NCBI RefSeq assembly: GCF_006575665.1
Contig: NZ_CP041253.1
Coordinates: 5,149,501-5,213,500, forward strand
DNA from: Echinicola soli
GTDB taxonomy: Bacteria; Bacteroidota; Bacteroidia; Cytophagales; Cyclobacteriaceae
Direction: 5' to 3'
Length of the DNA: 64,000 nt
Below are positions 9,301-18,064 of the stretch, one piece after another. Each line of letters starts with the position of its first letter. The stretch's first letter is position 1. The notes under the pieces are model-generated. The model ran no database searches, had not been told where the DNA came from, and saw only the letters and a list, made by a program, of their open reading frames with translations. The translations under genes and the position numbers were made by a program.

Positions 9301-9820
9301 GGGAATCCAAAACCAATTTAGGATCAACAATTTTGATATCGGCTTTTTGTTCGATATCCGCAAGGGGGGAATGATTGTTTCGCGTACCAAGGTGGTCGGC
9401 AGCCTTGCCGGACAGCTAAAGGAAACACTCGTTGGAAGGGAAGAAGGCCTTATTGGTGAAGGAGTAGTGGAAACCTCACCGGGTGTTTATGCGCCCAATG
9501 AAACGAAGGTAAGCGCCAGGACCTATTACCATAACTATTACAAAAGTGATAATGTAGAGGCTTCGAAGTACGATGCGTCCTATATCAAACTTCGGGAAGT
9601 TGGTATTGGCTACACCCTTCCTTCCTCCATCAGTGAGAAATTCTCGCTGGACAATGTAAGGGTTTCCCTGACAGGAAGGAATTTGGCCCTATGGACAGAA
9701 AACCCCCACTTCGACCCGGAAACCCTCTCTGTAGAAGGCGGCACGCTCAATCCGGGATATGAATACATGTCCCTTCCCAGCACAAGGTCCTTCACCGTTA
9801 ATATCAACATCAACTTTTAA
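6314..9820 (+). CDS. SusC/RagA-type TonB-linked outer-membrane protein with STN signalling domain
   Basis: The 1168-residue protein has a signal peptide (1-37, ending TTLQA), a secretin/TonB N-terminal (STN) domain (about 45-112), a carboxypeptidase-regulatory-like domain (about 132-212), a TonB plug (about 215-350, with VVTAFGLKQDKKALGY and FVVDGTPVSNGF), and a 22-strand-type barrel ending in the aromatic NINF. The STN domain identifies it as a signal-transducing receptor that speaks to FecR. With the SusD partner 11 bp downstream it should import a solute too large for porins. The two phosphoesterase genes that follow suggest an organophosphate or phosphorylated oligomer rather than a plain glycan. 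No glycosidase is nearby. Confidence 0.93.
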   Translation: MKNLLNISRSRPLLSSVCLRLTLGSLIFMSMLTTLQAREKLEMKQTLTLNFKEIPLSRFIDEVEKSSDYRFIFKLDDVDLDHSFDLKVVEQPIETILDLALSNTGLAYKVLDYRIYLTVKDTVSPSNTGIAPIGNPVTVSGTVTDENGQALFGAIVVEKGTTNGVTTNYEGEFTLNVSSPEVTLAISYIGFLSQEIPLNGRKTLRVSLQEEVAGLDEVVVTAFGLKQDKKALGYTSQDLDPKELSQSRETNFVNGLSGKVAGVNITNSPSGIGGSSLITIRGTSSLDLSKNSPLFVVDGTPVSNGFFSPRGDGTRDVDYGNDAGEINPQNIASINVLKGPAAAALYGSRAANGAIIITTKKGDTDGLLKVSLNSSVGVETLLTMPEWQNEYGQGNNQEFTFVDGSGSGTNDGLDESWGPRLDAGLMVPQFDSPRTDGTRGGDVDVSNADIVPTPWISHPDNVRDFFQTGLVLNNGIAVSKGGKFGSFRLAYQNLDQKGIVPYTDLKRNNINLSASLDLAKGLKLNTRINYLKQDSDNRPSVSYGTENIMYLWVWYGRQINTASLKNYWQEGLEGSQQFNYNYNYHDNAYFNVYENTNTQDKDRLYGNINLSYDFLDHFTVMLRTGRDFYRDLRTKRRAFSTQRFPRGYYREDDIFYEEINTDFLVSYQNSFNGIWKVDLSVGGNRLDQQRTYNRTMADELINPGVYSFNNARSQLKVVESDQDRRVNSLYGFGRFSYDEKLFLELSARNDWSSTLPSNNNSYFYPSANLSMLLDRYLKLPEAISFAQIRTAFAAVGNDTDPYRNGQPVYNNGGTYAGYPILSESSTITNANLKPENTSSFEIGADIRFFDDALGLDIAVYKNITTNQILNVPSDIASGYSNRAINLGKVENRGVELILNARPIYKQHFKWNVTANYSSNRSKVSDLSGIDYTIVENKAFIQAREGGSISAMYGRGFQRVDDHSSPYHGQIIYDSSGAPLRTDGLEYQGDYAPDFMLGIQNQFRINNFDIGFLFDIRKGGMIVSRTKVVGSLAGQLKETLVGREEGLIGEGVVETSPGVYAPNETKVSARTYYHNYYKSDNVEASKYDASYIKLREVGIGYTLPSSISEKFSLDNVRVSLTGRNLALWTENPHFDPETLSVEGGTLNPGYEYMSLPSTRSFTVNININF

Positions 9821-9831
9821 CCGACACAGAA

Positions 9832-11406
9832 ATGTACCTTAACCGTTTAAATCGCACTTATACTTTGGCCATTTGCCTGCTTGGCATTTCGTGTACTGCA
9901 GACTTTGAAGATATCAACACCGACAGCAAAAGACCGGTGGCCACCACGCCCGACCTGCTCCTTCCGGGGATCATCAAGTCCACGGCCAGTGCCTGGGGGG
10001 CACGTGGCGGAGAAGAGGGACTGGTCGTTACCCAACATGCCGGTGAAATCCAATCCACCAATGATGACACCTACCGGTGGAACCCAAATCCCCAACCCTA
10101 TACCGAAGGGTACAATACCCTTAGGGACGTCTACAACCTTATCGAAGTATCCAAAGATGCCGAGGGACTTTCCGGTTATTATGGAATCGGCCTGGTCCTG
10201 AGATGCTGGAACTACCAATTCATAACAGATACCTATGGGGACATCCCCTATTTGGAAGCAGTCCAGGGGAAGACAGAGGGAAACTTTTTCCCTGCCTTTA
10301 CGCCACAAGCAGAAATTTACCAGGGCATGATCGATGATTTGGTTTTGGCCAACCAGGTCCTGTCCCGCGATGGGATCAGCATTTCCGGGGACATCCTTTA
10401 TGCCGGAGACCTTGAGAAATGGAGGAAATTCACCAATTCCCTAAGGTTAAGGCTATTGATGCGCATTTCCGATGTGGACCCGGAAACTGCCCAAGCAGGT
10501 ATCCGTGAAATCGTGGGCAACCCTGAAAGCTTTCCCGTCTTTGAAAGTAACGAAGATATGGCCACGCTACAACATGATATCGAAAACCCGCCAAGCCGCT
10601 ATACCACCAGGGTCGGTTCCTTTGACTCCTATCGGCTGAGCAGGACATTGGAACAACGGCTAAAGGCCATGACCGACCCCCGTTTAAAGGTGTTCGCCCA
10701 ACCCATCTCCGCCTCGGGTAAAAACATTTATTCCGAAGATTGGGATGATTATGCGGGAATCCAGAATGGGCTTAGCGCCGAAGACTCCGAAGGCTACAGT
10801 CCAACCGGTGATCCGGCAAAATCGGGATCCAATTTCATTTCACGTCTGGGTATTCTCTATGCTTGCCAAGAGTGTAATCCCCTATCCTCGCCCCTGGCCG
10901 CCCAGACGGTAATCATGACTTACTCGGAAGTGGAATTCCTCCTTGCAGAGGCCATCCAGCGGAACATCCTCCCTTCGGGCAATGCCGAGGAACATTACAA
11001 AAATGGTATTAAGGGATCATTTGACTATTATGCTGACAGGACTACCGTTGGCGGTTGGGACGATATCACCAACGCTTTGAAGTCCTTGGATATGGACAAT
11101 TATTTTTCCCAGGAAAATGTTGCTTTTTCAGGTAACCCAACCGGGGATCTTCAGAAAATATACCTGCAAAAGTGGATCTCCCAGTTCTATACAGGCATGG
11201 AGGCGTGGTCGCAATGGAGAAGGACGAGCCAGCCTGAGGTCATACCTGGACCCGACGCGGCCAACGACCAAAAGGTGCCCGTCAGGTTCCTTTTTCCCAA
11301 CGAAATCAAGGCCACCAATAGTCAACATTACGAGAGTGCAGTATTAAATATGGGCGGTGATTACCTTACCACACGTCTGTGGTGGGACATCGCCGATAAC
11401 CAGTGA
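9832..11406 (+). CDS. SusD/RagB-like outer-membrane lipoprotein (SusD-like 2 type)
   Basis: The 524-residue protein has a lipoprotein signal with the lipobox LGISC (Cys21) and then ADFEDINTDSKRP, the typical N-terminus of the SusD_2 group. The body is TPR-like, with conserved stretches such as YGIGLVLRCWNYQFITDTYGDIPY and EVEFLLAEAIQR. It sits on the cell surface as the lid of the SusC barrel and binds the imported ligand. It starts 11 bp after susC, an invariant arrangement. A stem-loop follows, before the phosphatase genes. Confidence 0.93.
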   Translation: MYLNRLNRTYTLAICLLGISCTADFEDINTDSKRPVATTPDLLLPGIIKSTASAWGARGGEEGLVVTQHAGEIQSTNDDTYRWNPNPQPYTEGYNTLRDVYNLIEVSKDAEGLSGYYGIGLVLRCWNYQFITDTYGDIPYLEAVQGKTEGNFFPAFTPQAEIYQGMIDDLVLANQVLSRDGISISGDILYAGDLEKWRKFTNSLRLRLLMRISDVDPETAQAGIREIVGNPESFPVFESNEDMATLQHDIENPPSRYTTRVGSFDSYRLSRTLEQRLKAMTDPRLKVFAQPISASGKNIYSEDWDDYAGIQNGLSAEDSEGYSPTGDPAKSGSNFISRLGILYACQECNPLSSPLAAQTVIMTYSEVEFLLAEAIQRNILPSGNAEEHYKNGIKGSFDYYADRTTVGGWDDITNALKSLDMDNYFSQENVAFSGNPTGDLQKIYLQKWISQFYTGMEAWSQWRRTSQPEVIPGPDAANDQKVPVRFLFPNEIKATNSQHYESAVLNMGGDYLTTRLWWDIADNQ

Positions 11407-11432
11407 TCATTTCAAACAATACTAATTTACAT

Positions 11433-11465
11433 ATGGGCGTAGCAGGTGTTGCTATGCCCATTTTC
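11433..11465 (+). terminator. Stem-loop between susD and phosphatase genes (possible attenuator)
   Basis: The stem ATGGGCGTAGCA (11433-11444) / TGCTATGCCCAT (11450-11461), with one G-T pair and a 5-nt loop, is followed by TTTTCC. It looks like a leaky terminator that would lower expression of the two phosphatase genes relative to susCD, or it may stabilise the susCD mRNA 3' end. Confidence 0.5.
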
Positions 11466-11479
11466 CAACCATTGAACAC

Positions 11480-12799
11480 ATGAAATTACCTTATGTTATT
11501 ATTGCCTTTCTGTTTTGGCTTAGCTACACCGACACCCATGGGCAAGGCAAGGCTCCTGAACACCTCATCCTTACCCCTTATGATGATCCTGCACGTTCCC
11601 AGGCCATCACATGGCGAACCTCAGTTCCCGTTGAAAACCCTGTTGTAGAGATCATCCAGGCCACTGCGGCTCCCTATGATACGGTTGGGCTCAGGTGCAT
11701 CAAAGCCCTCTCCCATCAAGTAGCGGGCAGTGATGGTCAAATGCATTATTACCATTCCGCCGAGATTGACAATCTTTCCCCCGGGGTGCTTTACCGGTAT
11801 CGTGCCGGAACAGCACCTGGTCTTTGGAGCCCTTGGAACCAGTTCCAGACCGTGGTTAAGGATGACCCAACACTTGAGTTCATCTATTTGGGCGATATCC
11901 AGAACGACATCCTTTCCTGGGGAACCCGTACGATATGGGCCGGCCACCGCAAGGCACCAGGTGCAGACTTTATGCTTTTTGCCGGAGATTGTGTGGACAA
12001 CGGCCACAACGACGGACAATGGACAGAGTGGTTTGGGGCACTGGGCAGGGTTGGCGAAACCATGAACATTGTCCCGGTAACCGGCAACCATGAATACGAC
12101 CGCATGGAAGAAGCCAAGGATGAAAAAACCCTGTCCACGTTTTGGCAAGCGCAGTTCGCCCTGCCCGAAAATGGAGTGGGCCATCTTTCAGAAAGTGTTT
12201 ATTTCATTGACTATCCCGCCATGCGGCTGATCGTGCTCAACAGCATGGTCGCCCTGTCTTCAGAAGAGGAGTTGAAGCTACAGACTGAATGGCTTGAAAG
12301 GACACTTGCCGGCAATGACAAAAAGTGGACCGTGGTCACCTTTCACCACCCCCTATTCAGTGCCCGGGACGGAAGGTATGGCGACTATCCAGCCCTTCGG
12401 AAATATTGGAAGCCCTTATTTGAAAAGTACCGTGCTGACCTTGTCCTGACCGGACACGACCATATGTACGGGAGGTCCGCCAATCAAATGGAATCAAAAA
12501 CCCTTGGTGAAAATGAAACAGGCCCTGTTTACGTGGTTTCTGTGGCAGGCCCCAAAATGTATGGACTAAAGGAAGAGAAAAGGTGGATGGACCGGGCAGC
12601 TGTAAATGCGCAGCTGTACCAAATCATTACCATTGACGGGGACAAACTGGCGTACCGTGCCTATACGGCGACCAATAGGCTTTATGATTCCTTTGACCTA
12701 GTAAAACAAGAACAACGGTTCAATCGCATTGATGAGCATATTTCATTTGATTTACCCTCAGAGCACCGCTTTCCCAATGGAAGGTATACCAACAAATAG
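11480..12799 (+). CDS. Purple-acid-phosphatase-like metallophosphoesterase, secreted
   Basis: The 439-residue protein has a signal peptide (about 1-22), an N-terminal fibronectin-III-like purple acid phosphatase domain (about 28-125, with ITWRTSVPVENP), then a calcineurin-like catalytic domain. All five metal-site motifs are visible: GDIQND, AGDCVDNGHND, GNHEYD, FHHPLF and GHDHMYG. It should hydrolyse phosphomonoesters in the periplasm or at the cell surface. It overlaps functionally with the next gene, 17 bp downstream, and resembles the enzyme at 55575-56942 of the second locus, which has the same domain order. The natural substrate cannot be read from sequence. Confidence 0.9.
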   Translation: MKLPYVIIAFLFWLSYTDTHGQGKAPEHLILTPYDDPARSQAITWRTSVPVENPVVEIIQATAAPYDTVGLRCIKALSHQVAGSDGQMHYYHSAEIDNLSPGVLYRYRAGTAPGLWSPWNQFQTVVKDDPTLEFIYLGDIQNDILSWGTRTIWAGHRKAPGADFMLFAGDCVDNGHNDGQWTEWFGALGRVGETMNIVPVTGNHEYDRMEEAKDEKTLSTFWQAQFALPENGVGHLSESVYFIDYPAMRLIVLNSMVALSSEEELKLQTEWLERTLAGNDKKWTVVTFHHPLFSARDGRYGDYPALRKYWKPLFEKYRADLVLTGHDHMYGRSANQMESKTLGENETGPVYVVSVAGPKMYGLKEEKRWMDRAAVNAQLYQIITIDGDKLAYRAYTATNRLYDSFDLVKQEQRFNRIDEHISFDLPSEHRFPNGRYTNK

Positions 12800-12816
12800 C
12801 ATTAAACAACAACGAC

Positions 12817-14409
12817 ATGTATATGATCAAACCAATGATTTGTGCCTTTACATTCTTGATGGTACTGGCAACGCCATTCCCCTTTAAAGCCTATGCGCAG
12901 GATAAGGTGTCCGGCTATGTATTTGAAGACCTGGACCGAAACGGTAAAAGGGGACAAAACGAAAAGGGATTGGCCGCGGTCAGTGTCACCAATGGCCAAG
13001 AAGTTTCGCAAACTGATGAAACCGGAAAATATATACTTCCCGCATCCAATGATATGATCGTATCGGTCATCAAACCCTCAGGATTCGCCGTACCTGTAAA
13101 CGATCATTTCCAACCCCAATTCTATTATATCCATAAACCAGGTGGATCGCCGGAAACCGGTGAAAAGGGTGTTGCCCCCACAGGTGATCTGCCCACATCA
13201 GTGGACTTCCCGCTTATCTCCCAAAAAGAGGAAAGTGATTTTTCGGTATTGGTATTTGGTGATCCTCAGGCAGATGATCTCGTCAATGCCGGTTACTTCG
13301 AAAAGGCCATCGTCGATGAAGTCATTGGCGGAAGGGGAGCTGCTTTTGGTATAAGCTTGGGGGATCTCGGGGCACGCCATTTGTTTCCTAAATACATCGC
13401 AAGCATTGGCAAAATAGGCATCCCTTGGTACAATATATTGGGAAACCATGACATGAATCCTGGCGATACAGATAAGCTGACCGACGAAACCTACGAGGCC
13501 AGTTTTGGTCCTGCCAACTACGCCTTCAATTATGGCAATGCCCATTTTATCGTGCTGGACGATGTCATCTCTCCCGATCCAAATGGAAGAAGAAGCTATA
13601 TCGGAGGATTTCGGGATGACATACTCACCTTTGTCAAAAATGACCTGAAATATGTCCCCAAAGACAAGTTGGTTGTACTGGCCTTTCATATCCCCATCTA
13701 TGAATTTGAAAAGGGGCCCGACCAGTTTATCCAAGGCGATCGTGAAAAGCTTTTTGGGCTGCTCCAAGGGTATGACCATTCGCTTTCCCTTTCCGGACAT
13801 ACCCACTCGGAAAACCATCACTTTTTCACCCCTGAAGAGGGCTGGCCCAATGCAGGTTTTCACCACCATTACAATCCCGGCGCCACCTCTGGCTCAATTT
13901 ATATTGGGCCAAAGGACAGCTATGGCACTCCCTCAAGTATCATGCGCGATGGCACACCAAAAGGATATGCCTTCCTCAACATCACAGCAAATAGCTATAG
14001 CTATGAGTATATGCCATCTGGGAACAATAATTGGAAAATGAGTGTCCATCTTCCCAAAATAGTACCCCAGACCAAAAAATACCGTGGCGAGGTATCGGTC
14101 AATTTCTTTCAGGGCAGCCCAAGGGACAGTATCAAGTACCGGATAGATGAAGGAGAATGGAAAACGCTTGAACGAAGCCCTGAATACGACAAGTTCCTTT
14201 TGGACATCCATTATGAATGGGACCATGCCGAAGAACTTCCCTGGGGGATCAGGCCTTCTACCCCATTGATTTCCTCGCATATCTGGAGGGGAAGAATGCC
14301 GTCTGACCTGCCTTTGGGCGATCATACCTTGGAGGTCATGGCCACCGATTGGCTCGGCAGGACCTATCGTTCTTCCAGGACCTTCAAAATTGTTCCTGAC
14401 CATAAATAA
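12817..14409 (+). CDS. Calcineurin-like phosphoesterase with N- and C-terminal accessory domains
   Basis: The 530-residue secreted protein has a signal peptide (about 1-27), an N-terminal beta-sandwich of the metallophosphoesterase-N type (about 30-95, with FEDLDRNGKRGQNEKGL), a catalytic domain (about 145-360) with FGDPQADD, SLGDLGARH, GNHDMN, AFHIPIY and GHTHSENHHF, and a C-terminal sandwich domain (about 365-525). This three-part layout is common in Bacteroidota and usually lies beside SusC/SusD. It probably acts on a phosphodiester or nucleotide-type substrate with the enzyme 17 bp upstream. It is the last gene of the locus and a strong terminator follows. Confidence 0.88.
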   Translation: MYMIKPMICAFTFLMVLATPFPFKAYAQDKVSGYVFEDLDRNGKRGQNEKGLAAVSVTNGQEVSQTDETGKYILPASNDMIVSVIKPSGFAVPVNDHFQPQFYYIHKPGGSPETGEKGVAPTGDLPTSVDFPLISQKEESDFSVLVFGDPQADDLVNAGYFEKAIVDEVIGGRGAAFGISLGDLGARHLFPKYIASIGKIGIPWYNILGNHDMNPGDTDKLTDETYEASFGPANYAFNYGNAHFIVLDDVISPDPNGRRSYIGGFRDDILTFVKNDLKYVPKDKLVVLAFHIPIYEFEKGPDQFIQGDREKLFGLLQGYDHSLSLSGHTHSENHHFFTPEEGWPNAGFHHHYNPGATSGSIYIGPKDSYGTPSSIMRDGTPKGYAFLNITANSYSYEYMPSGNNNWKMSVHLPKIVPQTKKYRGEVSVNFFQGSPRDSIKYRIDEGEWKTLERSPEYDKFLLDIHYEWDHAEELPWGIRPSTPLISSHIWRGRMPSDLPLGDHTLEVMATDWLGRTYRSSRTFKIVPDHK

Positions 14410-14473
14410 CCGGTTCCTAAGATTGTATCCAAAGGAAATGCGGTAATGGGCTATTATACATTAAGTTTTGTAC

Positions 14474-14507
14474 AAGGGGCAACATCCGTGTATTTGCCCC
14501 TTTTCTT
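14474..14507 (+). terminator. Rho-independent terminator of phosphatase locus 1
   Basis: The 9-bp stem AAGGGGCAA (14474-14482) / TTGCCCCTT (14494-14502) is followed by TTCTTTTTC. It closes the plus-strand locus and lies just beyond the 3' end of the convergent TlpA gene. Confidence 0.75.
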
Positions 14508-14588
14508 TTTCTCAGCAGCCTATTTCCTTCATCGCACCTCGGTTGTTGGGATGTTTTTGAGATCCTCCCCAAAATAAATTTCTACACT

Positions 14589-16073
14589 TTAATTGTCCTT
14601 TAACTGTTTTTCCAACGTTTGAATATCAGAGGGAGGACCCGCATATTTTTCAATCACATTTCCATTCCCGTCAGTCAAAATATGCCAAGGGATTCCAAAA
14701 GTGTCCTTTCCTCTTAAGCGCCTCAAATCTTTATAAAGTTCTTTACTGGCCTTAAGGTGATATCCCTCCAATTGATAATATTTTATCATTTCCTTCCACT
14801 TTTCTACTTTATCATCTTTATCGACAGAAATATAAAGCATAGTGGTATTTTCATTGTTCAATAGATCATATAATCTGCCATTGTGCTTGAATTCCTGTTT
14901 GCACGGCCCACACCACGTGGCCCATATATCAACATAAACTTTTTGGGAATTTATGGATTTCACGGCTTCTTTAAGCGAATTTATATTGTCTGCATCTTCC
15001 AGGATATGGGTATTCTCATTTAACGCTTCATCCTGCTTTCGGTGAAAAGCAATGATGGGTATAATTTCCGATTCTATATAGGGTATATATTCACTGGATT
15101 GATTTTCTTTTTCAAATTGTTCAAAGATCGTAACCAGTTCTTTTTCATAGTTTTTGTTGATTGCTTCCAAATAAATATATGCAGCGCAATAATACTCAAG
15201 TTGCTTTCCGGTCAAATACTTTTTGGCCAAATCAATGTGACGGGTGTGAATCAACCCTTGTTTTCTGGTTTCAGACAACTCCTCAGGTTCCACGTGCCCA
15301 TCAACAAAATCCTTATACCATAGATATGATTTCACGTAATAAAAAAACCATGGTGAACGCATTAAATTTGGATCGGTAACGGGAAATTCTTTAAAAGTGT
15401 CCCCCCATAATCGGGTATATTCCTCTTCGGTTAATATATTTTTATTACGCTCGCTCAATAGATAGTTCATTAAAGCGATACTCGCTCGGGCCCCAGCATA
15501 AAAATAATCCTGATCAGCGATCACCAACTCATGGAATCTTTTTGAGATTATGCCTGCATCCAGTAAACTATCGTACTTTGCAACATTCCTTAATCTGCTT
15601 TTTCCAATGCCCTTCTTAATTTCACCGGGTACGGAATCCTCACTGTAATTCCTGGCTTCCAACTCAAAGTGACCTGACAACATACTTCGGTTGGGATTCT
15701 GATTATATAATTCCTGCCCTTTACTGTTCTTTGATCCAACGGTAAATCGGGTATTTTCCTTCTCCTGCTTGATTTGGACATTATAGTGCATCCCTGGCTC
15801 TGCAATTATGGTTCCATATGGCTTATGGCCATTTGATAATTCTATAAAACTTGCTTTGTCCAGCGATAGGGATATTTTGAAATGACCTAGTGAATCAGGT
15901 TGGACGGAATTCTCAAATCCGAAGTAGGTAATCCCGTTCAAGGGAACAGTGTATTCAATCCTCCCTGGTACGGTACCCGTAATCATTCCCTCTATGGTCA
16001 TTTTTTGGTCATTCTCTTTCTGGCAACTACAGCCCAATAGTATTAGGGATACAAAAATCAGGAATTGTTTCAT
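14589..16073 (-). CDS. TlpA-family thiol-disulfide oxidoreductase with long N-terminal region, lipoprotein
   Basis: The 494-residue protein has a lipoprotein signal (lipobox LLGCSC, about 12-17), a DUF4369-like beta domain (about 25-125), a helical middle region (about 150-340), and a C-terminal thioredoxin fold with WATWCGPCKQEF (active CGPC near residue 388) and the cis-Pro region FGIPWHIL. It is a membrane-anchored periplasmic thiol-disulfide exchanger. It stands alone on the minus strand, convergent with the phosphatase locus. Its client protein is unknown. Two further TlpA-type proteins lie at 26366-27613 and 47921-49270. Confidence 0.88.
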   Translation of the reverse strand: MKQFLIFVSLILLGCSCQKENDQKMTIEGMITGTVPGRIEYTVPLNGITYFGFENSVQPDSLGHFKISLSLDKASFIELSNGHKPYGTIIAEPGMHYNVQIKQEKENTRFTVGSKNSKGQELYNQNPNRSMLSGHFELEARNYSEDSVPGEIKKGIGKSRLRNVAKYDSLLDAGIISKRFHELVIADQDYFYAGARASIALMNYLLSERNKNILTEEEYTRLWGDTFKEFPVTDPNLMRSPWFFYYVKSYLWYKDFVDGHVEPEELSETRKQGLIHTRHIDLAKKYLTGKQLEYYCAAYIYLEAINKNYEKELVTIFEQFEKENQSSEYIPYIESEIIPIIAFHRKQDEALNENTHILEDADNINSLKEAVKSINSQKVYVDIWATWCGPCKQEFKHNGRLYDLLNNENTTMLYISVDKDDKVEKWKEMIKYYQLEGYHLKASKELYKDLRRLRGKDTFGIPWHILTDGNGNVIEKYAGPPSDIQTLEKQLKDN

Positions 16074-16319
16074 AATTTTTAAAGTTCATCCGGCCCTTAC
16101 CAAGTATACAACTTTGCAGATAAGCATTAAAGTCACAGTGATTTTGACCTTTTCTTATAAGTTATCGGCTGACTATCCACTCTAACCTTGTCCTGTCACT
16201 AGCGCTGGGGTTTATGGTCGATTAGTGATCAAGAGCACTATTTGGTAAAACACCTGTCTGTCCAATCCAAGGTAGCAATTTGCAACAAATTAAGAAACTA
16301 AGGTTAGGAAAAGAAAAAA

Positions 16320-16342
16320 CACCTTCAATTCAGTTGAAGGTG
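16320..16342 (-). terminator. Terminator after decayed tra fragment (copy of 28852-28880)
   Basis: The stem CACCTTCAA (16320-16328) / TTGAAGGTG (16334-16342), read on the minus strand, is followed by a T-rich tract. The same hairpin follows the intact DUF3945-like gene at 28852-28880, which shows that the whole 3' end was duplicated. Confidence 0.7.
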
Positions 16343-16350
16343 CTTATCAT

Positions 16351-16790
16351 TTAAAAAACTACAAAATTCCTACATCCTTTCCCCTTTTTTGGTTCCTTAG
16401 GGGTGTTCTTCACCTTTGGGGCCTGTTGCTTTTCTTCCTGCTGGTCCTGCTTCACCTCCTTTCCCTGATCCTTGCCCAATTTAAGGTCATTGGTCTTGAC
16501 CATCTTCATTTCGACATCATAGACATTGACCGATTTGAACTTGGGATTGGCCGAAACGTACATGATCTCTTCTTTGCCGCCCTTTTCCATGGTCACCGGA
16601 TAGACATTGCCTTTTTCGAAGGCCTTGAGCATCCATTCGCTCTTGGTGGGGTCCTGTAGTTCTTTGATGGGCAGTTTGGAAAGTGCTTCCTTGCTGTCAA
16701 AGCCATAGTTCTTTGGGTGCTTTATCTTCTATTTTGGCCATGATCTGTCCATGGCCACGGCCCACTCCGAATCTTTGAAACATTTCGACT
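16351..16790 (-). pseudogene. Fused remnant of traN and the DUF3945-like gene
   Basis: The left part (16351 to about 16717) is about 95% like the 3' end of the gene at 28906-29685 and still gives a 93-codon frame. The right part (about 16717-16775) matches an internal piece of traN (GHGQIMAKIEDKAPKELW here, GHGQIMAKMEDKAPNLLW in the intact gene). The join removes about 1.08 kb relative to the intact pair and puts the two parts in different frames. It is therefore a deletion product of a former second copy of the end of the tra operon. Confidence 0.8.
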
Positions 16791-17119
16791 GTAAACCAAT
16801 GTAAATCAAGGTTTATGAGAGTAATTAGGTGACATTTTTTGCTAACCTTATCTTTCTTACTTATAATTAATATAACCAACTTTTAACCAAGTATTTAAAA
16901 GTTATTTGTAGAAATATATTTTGAACCCTTTAGATTCGATTTGATCGAAAAAAGGGCCCTCAAATGGTAAAATTATTTAAAACACTACAAATCGAAACAT
17001 TATGAAGGTTAGGAACATCATCGGAATCCATTTCATCATTCGCAAGGAAAGAGTAAATCAGGATTGTTTCAGGTTTATTTAAGGAAATTCCTAAATGGCT
17101 CTAGAAGGGAAATATCATT

Positions 17120-17760
17120 AAAAGATCCCCATCCGAAGGAAGGGGATTTGTGATAACCCCTATAAGGGGATAAAACTACCCTTGCCCCCTGAGGAGGCAA
17201 GGGAGACGTTGTCCCCTCTGTTAAACTTTATTTACTTTTCAAACTTCTTTTCTTTCTTCTCCTGATACTCCACATACCGTCTGATCATTCCCGTGTCAAG
17301 GCCTATCGTGTCTACACAATATCCCTTGACCCAAAAGTGATTGCCCCAATAGGGGCGCTGCTTCAACTGCTTAAACCTGCCAAACACCCTTATCGCTGTC
17401 CGACCCTTCAGCATGCCTACTATTTCCGAAATCGACACTTTTGGAGGAGCCTCTATGATCATGTGAACATGATCTTCCTGAACATTAAGCACTTCTATCT
17501 TACAACGCTTTTGTTCACTGAACAGCTGAATACAATTTTCTAGTTCCTCCTTTATTGCTTTCAGCACTTTATACCTATATTTAGGCGTCCATACTAAATG
17601 ATACTTACAATGCCAGATGGCAGGGGATAATTTATTGAATCGACTCATTTGGTTACTTTCTTTTGTTGTGGGGACAACATTTTGAAAGGTAACCAAGGGG
17701 CGGTTTTTAGGCAAACCCGTAAAACGATCTCTGACCACGTTCACAGAACGTGGAGTTCTA
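17120..17760 (-). mobile_element. IS200/IS605-type element with tnpA only
   Basis: A single HUH-transposase gene is flanked by hairpins rather than inverted repeats, as expected for this family. The left window side has three: ATCCCC/GGGGAT (17125-17147), a short CCCC/GGGG pair near 17155-17170, and CCCTTGCC/GGCAAGGG (17179-17203). The right side has CCACGTTC/GAACGTGG (17735-17753). The exact ends are not certain because such elements make no target duplication. No tnpB/RNA-guided nuclease gene is present. Confidence 0.75.
17232..17648 (-). CDS. tnpA: IS200-family transposase TnpA
   Basis: I chose the ATG at 17646-17648 (138 residues, MSRFNKLSP...), the usual length and start for this family. 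A longer frame to 17744 runs into the element's end. Family marks are YHLVWTPKYRYKVL, the HUH motif in EDHVHMIIEAPP, and the catalytic Tyr in IRRYVEYQEKKE. The enzyme cuts and joins single-stranded DNA at hairpin ends and so moves during replication or conjugation. It looks intact. Confidence 0.9.
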   Translation of the reverse strand: MSRFNKLSPAIWHCKYHLVWTPKYRYKVLKAIKEELENCIQLFSEQKRCKIEVLNVQEDHVHMIIEAPPKVSISEIVGMLKGRTAIRVFGRFKQLKQRPYWGNHFWVKGYCVDTIGLDTGMIRRYVEYQEKKEKKFEK

Positions 17761-17941
17761 AGTGTATATTAAAATCCTCGAACAAATACCTTTTGATTGA
17801 CGCTTTTTGTTTTTGTCCATTTCGAATATATTCTACTTCAGCCACCTCAGTGTTGCCATTTAGAATCATAAAGCTGTTCGCCCTTTTTTTGGCCAAATTG
17901 GATCCGGGGATGTAATTTTCCTTTTTGCTAAGTAACCGCAC
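17754..17941 (-). pseudogene. Small ORF cut by the IS200-type element
   Basis: A frame starts at an ATG at 17939-17941 (MRLLSKKENYIPGSN...) and reads sensibly for about 60 codons. It then enters the element's terminal hairpin and stops inside it. This suggests that the transposon landed in a gene and removed its 3' end. I do not recognise the family. The continuation on the other side of the element is not clear. Confidence 0.4.
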
Positions 17942-18023
17942 TATTAAACCCGTGTTGTGTGGTTACGATTTATCAGAAAAATAATAATGGCCTAAAATTA
18001 GTGGGAACCCTTTTTCAACATGT

Positions 18024-18064
18024 AATAACAAACCCCGCATTACAATAATGTGGGGTTTGTTATT
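18024..18064. terminator. Strong bidirectional terminator
   Basis: A 19-bp near-perfect stem runs AATAACAAACCCCGCATTA (18024-18042) / TAATGTGGGGTTTGTTATT (18046-18064) with a 3-nt loop. It lies 270 bp beyond the outer-membrane barrel gene on the minus strand. The roughly 390-bp stretch 17945-18335 otherwise shows no gene I can support. Confidence 0.7.

Noticed and set aside
13198..13869. 223-codon minus-strand frame opposite the calcineurin-like gene
   Set aside because: It lies entirely within a gene whose catalytic motifs are all intact on the other strand.
17120..17230. Cluster of short hairpins as a possible CRISPR or riboswitch
   Set aside because: There is no repeat-spacer periodicity; the hairpins are better explained as the end of the IS200-type element.
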